Source of the DNA: Agromyces sp. H66
Lineage (GTDB): Bacteria > Actinomycetota > Actinomycetes > Actinomycetales > Microbacteriaceae
NCBI RefSeq assembly: GCF_004959775.1
Contig: NZ_SJZG01000010.1
Location: 38,605 to 102,604 of the forward strand
Length of the DNA: 64,000 nucleotides
Reading direction: 5' to 3'
This document shows, in pieces, positions 57,600 through 64,000 of the stretch. Under the pieces are notes generated by a model that did no database searches, had not been told where the DNA came from, and worked only from the letters and a program-made list of their open reading frames with translations. The translations under genes were made by a program, and so were the position numbers. Numbering within the stretch: the stretch's first letter is position 1; the number at the start of each line of letters is the position of its first letter.

Positions 57600-58928
57600 A
57601 TGACCGATGTGGCCGCGCTCCGGGAGTCACTCGACGGCGAGGTGTTCAACCCCGACTCGCCCGGGTATGAAGAGGTGCGACGCCCGGTCAATCCCAACTA
57701 CGCGGATGCGCATCCGCAGCTCCTAATCGGGTGCCGCTCGACTTCGGACGTCGTTCGCGCCCTCGGTCACGCGAGAGCCACCGGAATGCGCATCGTGCCG
57801 CGCGGCGGCGGCCACTGCTTCGCGGGGCGATCGAGCACCGACGGGATCGTGCTCGACCTGGCTCCGATGGACGCCATCGTCGTGGACGACGACGGCGTCG
57901 CCACGGTCGGGGCCGGCGCGCGACTGGCGCAGGTGTACTCCGCGTTGCATGAGCACGGGCGGACCATTCCGGCCGGCTGCGGAGCGACGGTCGGGATCGC
58001 GGGTCTCACGCTCGGCGGCGGGATCGGCCTGCTCGGTCGCACCCACGGTCTCACGTGCGACCGCCTGGTCGGCGCCCGGGTCGTGCTCGCGGACGGGCGC
58101 GTCTTGGATTGCGACCGCGACCACGAGCCCGACCTCTTCTGGGCGCTCCGCGGGGCAGGTGGCGGCCAGTTCGGGGTGGTCACCTCGCTGCGCTTCGAGA
58201 CCGTGGAGGAACCGATGTCCATCCGGTTCGAGGGCCTATGGCCGGACACCGAACCCGAGGACGTGGTCGCGGCATGGCAGGAATGGGCGCCGGATGCTCC
58301 CGCCGGCATCACCGCGAACCTGAGCGTCGTGGCAGAACCCGGCCGGCCCATCGAGGTCGCGCTCCTCGGCGCCTCGCTGCTGGGTGAAACAGCGACGCGT
58401 GACGTGCTCGACGAGTTCAGCGCCGCCGCGGGTGTCGCCCGCGTGAGCGACGTCCACAGCCCTCAGCCCTACTCGGCGCTGAAGGACGCCCTCGCCCGCC
58501 AGGACCCCGGGGAGGACGGCGCGGTCGGGCTCCGCATCAGGTCGGAGTTCTTCTCCCGCTCGATGCGGTCGAGCACCATCGCGAGCCTGCTGGCCGAGCT
58601 CCAGGACGACGCGAGCGTCGCGCGACGACAGCTCAACTTCACGGCAATGGGTGGCGCCTACAACCGGGTCGCCGAGGACGCGACGGCCTTCGCCCATCGC
58701 GACGAGCGCTTCCTGCTCGAGCACATCGAGGCGGCCCCGGGCGCGTGGGTCGACCGCTCCTGGGCGATCGCGCATGCCGACGGATCGGGGGGCGTGTATC
58801 CCAACTTCCCAGACCCGCGACTGGGCGACTGGTCCACGGCCTACCACGGCGGCAACCATGACCGGCTGGCGGCGATCAAGCGCGACTACGATCCCGAGCG
58901 GTTCTTCGACTTCCCGCAGGCGGTCTAG
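57600..58928 (+). CDS. FAD-linked oxidoreductase, berberine-bridge-enzyme-like
   Basis: A 442-residue PCMH-type FAD oxidase. The FAD domain shows RIVPRGGGHCFAGRSSTDGI near 64, with the His that often binds FAD covalently, and GCGATVGIAGLTLGGGIGLL near 126. In bicovalent members a Cys stands three residues before the VG of the second motif; here the only Cys is five residues before it, so a Cys bond is uncertain. The C-terminal BBE segment YNRVAEDATAFAHRDERFLL and the final FDFPQAV ending are present. ATG 57600 is six bases after TAGTCT, consistent with a leaderless transcript. Substrate unknown (sugar or phenolic). Confidence 0.87.
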   Translation: MTDVAALRESLDGEVFNPDSPGYEEVRRPVNPNYADAHPQLLIGCRSTSDVVRALGHARATGMRIVPRGGGHCFAGRSSTDGIVLDLAPMDAIVVDDDGVATVGAGARLAQVYSALHEHGRTIPAGCGATVGIAGLTLGGGIGLLGRTHGLTCDRLVGARVVLADGRVLDCDRDHEPDLFWALRGAGGGQFGVVTSLRFETVEEPMSIRFEGLWPDTEPEDVVAAWQEWAPDAPAGITANLSVVAEPGRPIEVALLGASLLGETATRDVLDEFSAAAGVARVSDVHSPQPYSALKDALARQDPGEDGAVGLRIRSEFFSRSMRSSTIASLLAELQDDASVARRQLNFTAMGGAYNRVAEDATAFAHRDERFLLEHIEAAPGAWVDRSWAIAHADGSGGVYPNFPDPRLGDWSTAYHGGNHDRLAAIKRDYDPERFFDFPQAV

Positions 58929-58959
58929 AAGACGCGTCACACGCGGCGAGTACCGTGCA

Positions 58960-59054
58960 CCGGCGCACGTTTGCGCCGGAACGGGCTCCGTGCGGCGGCA
59001 TCGGCCGGTATGCAGCATCTGCGACGACGGCCGAGGTCGTCGAACGTGCTGCAT
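58960..59054. terminator. two hairpins after the FAD oxidoreductase
   Basis: First, CCGGCGCA (58960-58967) and TGCGCCGG (58972-58979) form a perfect eight-base stem with a CGTT loop. Second, arms 59010-59028 and 59036-59054 pair at 16 of 19 positions with a seven-base loop. Together they separate the oxidoreductase from the cystathionine beta-synthase gene; the remaining spacer to 59209 holds no gene. Confidence 0.55.
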
Positions 59055-59209
59055 CCCCGAATCGTCGCGCCTGCGGCATCCGCGCGACTAGGCTTGGCGC
59101 GTGAACCCTTGCATGTTGTGTTGTCGTCGCTGAGACGGGCGACCCCTTTTCCAGCGTCGCGCACCGCATCCGGCGCCCAAGACGCACTGACACGAGGAAC
59201 GAACACGGC

Positions 59210-60577
59210 ATGAAGTACGCAGAGACCATCGTCGATCTCGTCGGCAACACCCCGCTCGTCAAGCTGCACAAGGTCACCGAGGGGGTGACGGATGCCACGG
59301 TGCTGGTGAAGCTCGAGTACCTGAACCCCGGCGGCTCCTCGAAGGACCGAATCGCGGGGCGCATCATCGATGCGGCCGAGGCGGAGGGCAAGCTCAAGCC
59401 GGGCGGCACCATCGTGGAACCCACGTCGGGCAACACCGGCGTCGGGCTCGCGCTCGTCGCCCAGCAGCGCGGTTATCGCTGCATCTTCGTGTGCCCCGAC
59501 AAGGTCGGCGAGGACAAGCGCAACGTGCTCACCGCGTACGGCGCCGAGGTCGTCGTGACGCCGACCGCCGTGGCCCCCGACAGCCCCGAGTCGTACTACG
59601 GAGTATCCGACCGCCTCGCCCGCGAGATCCCGGGCGCCTACAAGCCCGACCAGTACTCCAACCCCAACGGCCCGCGCTCGCACTACGAGACCACCGGCCC
59701 CGAGATCTGGCGCGACACCGAGGGCAAAATCACGCACTTCGTCGCCGGCGTCGGCACCGGGGGCACCATCACGGGCACCGGCCGGTACCTCCGCGAGGTG
59801 TCGGGCGATCGGGTGCGCATCATCGGCGCCGACCCCGAGGGCTCGGTCTACTCCGGCGGCACCGGCCGACCCTACCTCGTCGAGGGCGTGGGCGAGGACT
59901 TCTGGCCGACGGCCTACGACCCGTCGGTGCCGCACGAGGTCATCGCGGTGAGCGACGCCGAGTCGTTCGCGATGACCCGGCGACTGGCCCGCGAGGAGGG
60001 CATCCTCGTCGGCGGGTCGAGCGGCATGGCCGTGGTCGCGGCGCTCAAGGCCGCGGCATCCGCGGGCCCCGACGACGTGTTCGTGGTGCTGCTGCCCGAC
60101 GGCGGCCGGGGCTACCTCGGCAAGATCTTCAACGACAAGTGGATGCGCGCCTACGGCTTCTCGAACGCCCCCGAGGGCGACACCGTCGCCGAGCTGCTCG
60201 CCGCCAAGGCCGACCGTACGCCGCCGCTGCTCTACGTGCGCCCGAACGACACGATCCGCGACGCCATCGACACCATGACGAACGCGGGCGTGTCGCAGCT
60301 GCTCGTGCTCACCACCGAGCCGCCGGTCGTGCTCGGCGAGGTCGTCGGCGCACTGCACGAGGAGGAGCTCCTCGACCTCGTGTTCTCGGGCAGGGCGAAG
60401 CTCACCGACAAGGTCACCACCGTCATCGGCGAGCCGCTGCCCCAGATCGGCGTGAACGAGCCCGTGGCATCGGCGCGCGCGGCGTTCGCGACCGCGCCCG
60501 CGATGCTCGTGACGGGCGGCGGCAAGGCGCTCGGCGTCATCAGCCGCTCCGACCTGCTCAGCTACCTCTCGGCCTGA
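59210..60577 (+). CDS. cystathionine beta-synthase
   Basis: PLP enzyme that joins serine (or O-acetylserine) with homocysteine to form cystathionine. The 455-residue product has the PLP lysine K45 in GGSSKDRIAG, the phosphate loop GTGGTITGTGRYL near 182 and EPTSGNTGVGLALVAQQRG near 70. C-terminal CBS domains (about 335-455, NDTIRDAIDTMTNAGVSQLL and GVISRSDLLSYL) distinguish it from cysteine synthases of about 310 residues. ATG 59210 lacks a strong ribosome binding site. The next gene, 33 bases away, is cystathionine gamma-synthase/lyase, so both belong to one transsulfuration unit. Confidence 0.9.
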   Translation: MKYAETIVDLVGNTPLVKLHKVTEGVTDATVLVKLEYLNPGGSSKDRIAGRIIDAAEAEGKLKPGGTIVEPTSGNTGVGLALVAQQRGYRCIFVCPDKVGEDKRNVLTAYGAEVVVTPTAVAPDSPESYYGVSDRLAREIPGAYKPDQYSNPNGPRSHYETTGPEIWRDTEGKITHFVAGVGTGGTITGTGRYLREVSGDRVRIIGADPEGSVYSGGTGRPYLVEGVGEDFWPTAYDPSVPHEVIAVSDAESFAMTRRLAREEGILVGGSSGMAVVAALKAAASAGPDDVFVVLLPDGGRGYLGKIFNDKWMRAYGFSNAPEGDTVAELLAAKADRTPPLLYVRPNDTIRDAIDTMTNAGVSQLLVLTTEPPVVLGEVVGALHEEELLDLVFSGRAKLTDKVTTVIGEPLPQIGVNEPVASARAAFATAPAMLVTGGGKALGVISRSDLLSYLSA

Positions 60578-60610
60578 CGGCCGACTCGCTCCTCGCACCG
60601 GAAGGCCACC

Positions 60611-61777
60611 ATGCACGACGACGCACGCTTCGACACCCGCGCCATCCACGCGGGGCAGGAGTTCGACCCGACCACCGGCGCGGTCATCCCGCCGATCTAC
60701 CAGACCTCGACGTTCGTGCAGGACGGCATCGGCGGCCTGCGCGGCGGCTACGAGTACTCCCGCGCCGGCAACCCCACGCGCACCGCGCTCGAGACGCAGC
60801 TCGCGGCGCTCGAGGGCGGCATCCGCGGCCTCTCGTTCGCGTCCGGCCTCGCCGCCGAGGACGCCCTGCTGCGCACCGTGCTCGCGCCCGGCGACCACGT
60901 CGTGATCGGCAACGACGTCTACGGGGGCACGCACCGGCTCGTGCGTCGCATTCACGGGGCCTGGGGAATCCGTCACACCACGGTGGACACGAGCGACATC
61001 GGTGCCGTGCGCGACGCGATCGAGCTGGGCACCACCAAGGTGCTCTGGGTGGAGACGCCGTCGAATCCGCTCATGAAGATCTCCGACATCGCGGCGCTCG
61101 CCGAGCTCGGCGACGAGGCCGGCGTGCTCGTCGTCGTCGACAACACGTTCGCCTCGCCCGCGCTGCAGCAGCCGCTCGCGCTCGGCGCCGCGGTGGTCGT
61201 GCACTCGACGACGAAGTACCTCGGCGGACACTCCGACGTGGTCGGCGGTGGCCTCGTGTTCGCGGCCGGGCAGGAGGAGCTCGCCGAGCGCGTCACGTTC
61301 ACGCAGTTCGCGGCGGGCGCGATCTCGGGTCCGTTCGACGCCTTCCTCACGTCGCGCGGCATCAAGACCCTCGGCATCCGGATGCAGCGGCACAGCCAGA
61401 ACGCCCTGGCCATCGCGCGCCGCCTCGACGAGCACCCGGCCGTCGAGCGCGTGTACTACCCGGGGCTGGAGTCGCACCCCGGACACGAGCTCGCCGGGCG
61501 CCAGATGTCGGGATTCGGCGGCATGCTCTCGATCGCGTTCGCCGGGGGCGCGCCGGCCGCCAGGCGGTTCGCCCAGTCGACCTCGCTGTTCCAGCTCGCC
61601 GAGTCGCTCGGCGGCGTCGAGTCGCTCGTGAACTATCCGTCGGAGATGACCCACGCGTCGGTGAAGGGCACCGAGGCGGAGGTGCCCGATTCGATCGTGC
61701 GACTGTCGGTGGGCATCGAGGACGTCGACGACCTCCTCGACGACATCGACCAGACGCTCGTGCGCATCGCGGGTTGA
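60611..61777 (+). CDS. metB: cystathionine gamma-synthase / gamma-lyase
   Basis: PLP-dependent transsulfuration enzyme of the Cys/Met metabolism family. The 388-residue product has the PLP lysine K202 in STTKYLGGHSD. YEYSRAGNPTRTALE near 47 and FASGLAAEDALLRTVLAPGD near 77 bind the cofactor. SLGGVESLVNYPSEMTHASV near 335 lies at the active site. Sequence alone does not separate the synthase (cystathionine from O-acyl-homoserine and Cys) from the lyase. The beta-synthase neighbour suggests a role in reverse transsulfuration. The stop codon lies inside a 13-base repeat (61769-61781). Confidence 0.88.
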   Translation: MHDDARFDTRAIHAGQEFDPTTGAVIPPIYQTSTFVQDGIGGLRGGYEYSRAGNPTRTALETQLAALEGGIRGLSFASGLAAEDALLRTVLAPGDHVVIGNDVYGGTHRLVRRIHGAWGIRHTTVDTSDIGAVRDAIELGTTKVLWVETPSNPLMKISDIAALAELGDEAGVLVVVDNTFASPALQQPLALGAAVVVHSTTKYLGGHSDVVGGGLVFAAGQEELAERVTFTQFAAGAISGPFDAFLTSRGIKTLGIRMQRHSQNALAIARRLDEHPAVERVYYPGLESHPGHELAGRQMSGFGGMLSIAFAGGAPAARRFAQSTSLFQLAESLGGVESLVNYPSEMTHASVKGTEAEVPDSIVRLSVGIEDVDDLLDDIDQTLVRIAG

Positions 61778-61827
61778 GGAGGCCGCGCCGCGCCGCGGGT
61801 TGAGGAGTGCGCGCCTCCTCGACCCGC
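61769..61827. repeat. GCGGGTTGAGGAG repeat with inverted copy, overlapping the metB stop
   Basis: GCGGGTTGAGGAG occurs at 61769-61781 and 61795-61807. CTCCTCGACCCGC (61815-61827) is its inverse with one wobble, pairing with the second copy around a seven-base loop or with the first over a longer loop. The metB stop TGA (61775-61777) is part of the first copy. The element looks like a short dispersed palindromic repeat that also works as a terminator. Confidence 0.7.
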
Positions 61828-61848
61828 CGGATGCATCGTGGCAGGATC

Positions 61849-61865
61849 TTGACGCAAGCTGTCAA
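61849..61865. promoter_or_regulatory. short inverted repeat before the APC permease gene
   Basis: TTGAC (61849-61853) and GTCAA (61861-61865) flank seven bases, 26 bases before the permease ATG. It may be a regulator site or overlap a -35 element; weak on its own. Confidence 0.3.
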
Positions 61866-61890
61866 TCTGCCAGCGGTGCGTGTCGGTCGG

Positions 61891-63288
61891 ATGGCTGAGA
61901 ATGAGCGGGTGACTTCGAACCAGCCCGCCACCCGGGCGGCCCCGCAACGCCACGGCGGCACCCTCGGCCTCGGCCAGGGCACGGCCCTCTACATCGGGAG
62001 CGTCCTCGGCACCGGCATCCTCGTGCTGCCCGGGCTCGCCGCCTCGGCGGCCGGCCCGGCGTCGATCATCGCGGTGGCCGCCGTGCTCGTGCTCTCCATC
62101 CCGCTCGCGGGCACGTTCGCCGCGCTCGCCGCCCGCTACCCCGACGCCGGGGGAGTGGCGAGCTTCGTGCGCCGCGCCCTCGGCGGCACGGCCGCGCGCA
62201 TGACCGGGTACTGGTTCTACTTCGGCGTGTGCGTCGGTGCGCCGGTGCTCGCGATCCTCGGCGGCGAGTACGTCGTCGCTGTGCTCGGCGTCGACCGCGC
62301 CGCCGTGCCGGTGATCGGCTTCGCGGTCTTCGTGCCGCCGTTCATCGCCAACTGGTTCGGTGTCCGCGTGGCCGGATGGGTGCAGTTCGCGCTCACGGGC
62401 CTGCTGCTCACGGTCGTCGTAGGAGTGGTGGCCGTCACGTTCCCGGCCGTCGACGCCTCGAACTTCGAGCCGTTCCTGCCGAACGGCTGGGCCGGCGTGG
62501 GCCTCGCCATCAGCCTGTTCGTCTGGGCCTTCGCCGGATGGGAGGTCGGCACCCACATCGCGGGCGAGTTCAAGAATCCGCGGCGCACCATCCCGCTCGC
62601 GACCGGCATCGCCATCGTCGTCGTCGGCGCCGGCTACCTCGCGCTGCAGGCCGTCACCGTCGCCGTGCTCGGCGACCGTGCCGGCGACGGACAGGCACCG
62701 CTCGTCGACCTCGTCGAGACGACGCTGCCCGGCGTCGGCCCGGTGTTCGTCGCGATCATCGCCGCCATCGTCACGTTCGGCGTGATGAACGCCTACCTGC
62801 CGGCATTCGGCAAGCTCGGGGCCGCGCTCGGCCGCGACGGCGACCTTCCGAAGTTCTTCGCGAAGGGGGCGGCCGACGGCGAGATCCCGCGTCGCTCCCT
62901 CGCGCTGACCGGTGTGCTGATCGTCGTGTACTTCGGCCTCATGCTCCTCAACAACCTCGACCTCACCGGGTTCATCCTGATCCACACGAGCAACATGGTC
63001 GCGATCTACGCCCTCGGCATGGTCGCCGCGACGCTGCTGCTCGAGCGCTGGAGCCTCGACTGGTGGCTCGCGGTCGTCGCGACGATCATGACGGCCGGCC
63101 TGCTGGTGCTCGCCGGCGCGAACCTCGTCGTGCCGCTCGTGCTCGCCGTCGCGGCGGTGCTCGTCACGGTCGTGCGCAGGTGGCGACGCGGCCCCGCGGA
63201 TGTCGCGGCGGCACCCGTCGATCTCGAACGCGAGCCCGAGCCCGCCCTCGTCGCCACGAACGCCACCTCACGACAGGACACCGAGTGA
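61891..63288 (+). CDS. APC-superfamily amino acid permease
   Basis: A 465-residue secondary transporter with twelve hydrophobic helices. The N-terminal block LGLGQGTALYIGSVLGTGIL near 25-44 has the GS-x-x-GTGI substrate-site signature. FVWAFAGWEVGTHIAGEFKNP near 211 and the intracellular GRDGDLPKFFAKG near 320 are characteristic. A 40-residue soluble C terminus is charged. ATG 61891 has no strong ribosome binding site; an in-frame GTG a few codons later is possible. Its stop overlaps the next gene by four bases, so it is coupled to the cyclase-family gene. Confidence 0.85.
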   Translation: MAENERVTSNQPATRAAPQRHGGTLGLGQGTALYIGSVLGTGILVLPGLAASAAGPASIIAVAAVLVLSIPLAGTFAALAARYPDAGGVASFVRRALGGTAARMTGYWFYFGVCVGAPVLAILGGEYVVAVLGVDRAAVPVIGFAVFVPPFIANWFGVRVAGWVQFALTGLLLTVVVGVVAVTFPAVDASNFEPFLPNGWAGVGLAISLFVWAFAGWEVGTHIAGEFKNPRRTIPLATGIAIVVVGAGYLALQAVTVAVLGDRAGDGQAPLVDLVETTLPGVGPVFVAIIAAIVTFGVMNAYLPAFGKLGAALGRDGDLPKFFAKGAADGEIPRRSLALTGVLIVVYFGLMLLNNLDLTGFILIHTSNMVAIYALGMVAATLLLERWSLDWWLAVVATIMTAGLLVLAGANLVVPLVLAVAAVLVTVVRRWRRGPADVAAAPVDLEREPEPALVATNATSRQDTE

Positions 63289-64000
63289 CCGAGTACCGCG
63301 CCCACTTCGACGCCGAGATCGAGTTCGTGAACGGAGGTGGGCTGCGGGCCGAGGGGTTCCGCCTCGACCTCCCGGCGGCCGACCTCGACGAGGCCGCGAT
63401 CGGCGAGCTCCTCGTGCGACACCTCGGACTCGCGCTGGTCGGGCGGGTCGCGCTCTCGAACCTCGCGATCGTCGAGGAACCGCACCGCGGGTCGCGCGGC
63501 ATGGCCGAGGCGGGTACGGCCGGCGTCGCGGCATCCGCAGCGCCAGGCACCGTCGCCGCGCGCGGCGAGCTCGTCGACCTCAGCCACGCCATCCGGGCCG
63601 GACTCGTGACCTATCCGGGCATCCCGGCGCCGACCGTGACCCCGCACCTGACCCGCGAGGCGTCACGCGAGCACTATGCGCCGGGCACCGAGTTCGCGAT
63701 CGACCTCATCACCATGGCCGGCAACACGGGCACCTACCTGGACAGTCCGTACCACCGGTACGCCGACGGCGGCGACCTGGCAAGCCTGTCGCTCGAGACG
63801 CTCGTCGGGCTGCCGGCCGAGGTGTTCCATCTCGAGGATGCCTCGGGCCGCGGCATCCCCGCCGAGGTCTTCTTCGACCGCGAGCTCGCGGGCACCGCGG
63901 TGCTGCTGCACACGGGCTGGAGCCGTCACTTCGGCACGCCCGAGTACGCGCACGGAGCGCCGTTCCTCACCGAGGCGGGCGCGCGGCACCTCGTCGACGC
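63285..64000 (+). CDS. cyclase-family (kynurenine formamidase-like) protein, 3' part off window
   Basis: GTG 63285 overlaps the permease stop by four bases. The frame is open for 238 codons to the window end. Residues 1-75 form an extra N-terminal region not seen in kynurenine formamidases. The cyclase fold starts at LVDLSHAIRAGLVTYPGIPA near 94. The usual metal motif HxGTHxDxPxH is changed to NTGTYLDSPYH near 145-155, with the first two His replaced by Asn and Tyr, so the normal metal site is probably reorganised. The partner permease suggests a role with an amino acid or amide, but the substrate is unknown. Confidence 0.75.
   Translation, partial: MTEYRAHFDAEIEFVNGGGLRAEGFRLDLPAADLDEAAIGELLVRHLGLALVGRVALSNLAIVEEPHRGSRGMAEAGTAGVAASAAPGTVAARGELVDLSHAIRAGLVTYPGIPAPTVTPHLTREASREHYAPGTEFAIDLITMAGNTGTYLDSPYHRYADGGDLASLSLETLVGLPAEVFHLEDASGRGIPAEVFFDRELAGTAVLLHTGWSRHFGTPEYAHGAPFLTEAGARHLVD

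Noticed and set aside
58937-61654. Very long reverse-strand reading frame (over 900 codons) opposite the cystathionine genes
   Set aside because: It is antisense to two clearly recognised PLP enzymes. Its product is Arg/Gly/His-rich low-complexity sequence, typical of shadow frames in high-GC DNA.

Overview
The window is high-GC DNA (roughly 70%) with dense genes, short 4-base stop/start overlaps, several apparently leaderless genes and an L10-leader-type rplJL operon. It looks like a chromosome segment of an actinobacterium. LAXTG-type wall-sorting signals, the gene content and the strongly over-used heptamer GGATGCC/GGCATCC suggest Microbacteriaceae, perhaps near Agromyces. The family is inferred, not proven.

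Layout. 1-4.8 kb: a polyamine-type ABC ATPase (reverse strand), then the glyoxylate shunt pair aceA-aceB, closed by a long-stem terminator. 4.9-9.2 kb: a large secreted LAXTG wall protein, divergent from a LuxR-type regulator with two successive C-terminal HTH domains. 9.2-15.2 kb: a HerA-like ATPase, a GNAT pseudogene, a MarR-GNAT fusion with its own operator, and a decayed accessory patch. That patch holds a broken MazEF-type pair, an intact leaderless MazEF-type pair, orphan membrane proteins and a frameshifted DUF4386-like gene. 15.2-22.1 kb: two MFS exporters, formaldehyde dehydrogenase, photolyase (plus a second photolyase relic) and an autoregulated ArsR-type repressor. 22.1-28.4 kb: GntR and a TRIC-like channel, a small Cys protein with MerR, a hydrolase with a YqaJ-like nuclease, a toroid cyclase-like protein and a ROK repressor.

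28.5-36.6 kb is one long catabolic operon divergent from the ROK repressor: Gfo/Idh/MocA dehydrogenase, RbsA-like ATPase, two permeases, a lipoprotein binding protein and two TIM-barrel isomerases/epimerases. It probably imports and converts a rare sugar or cyclitol. 36.8-40.4 kb is a duplicated two-gene cassette (winged-helix methyltransferase plus alpha/beta hydrolase-LuxR fusion) in which opposite members of the two copies have decayed. A two-component system (40.5-42.8 kb), a MarR/DHA2 efflux operon, a Rid-family protein and a secreted M14 peptidase follow.

47-53 kb: rplJ-rplL with a transcription-attenuation leader, then a LacI repressor divergent from a three-gene MalEFG/AglEFG-like sugar importer with three LacI-type palindromes between them. 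53.6-57.5 kb: a small leader ORF coupled to a membrane protein, a GNAT, a wall-protein relic and an ABC exporter. 57.6-64 kb: an FAD oxidoreductase, the reverse transsulfuration-type pair cystathionine beta-synthase and cystathionine gamma-synthase/lyase, an APC permease and a cyclase-family protein running off the end.

I saw no rRNA, tRNA, CRISPR array, prophage or complete insertion sequence. The least expected structures are the reciprocally decayed methyltransferase/hydrolase-LuxR duplication, the double-HTH LuxR regulator, the photolyase relic, and the GGATGCC heptamer found in genes, spacers and terminator stems.
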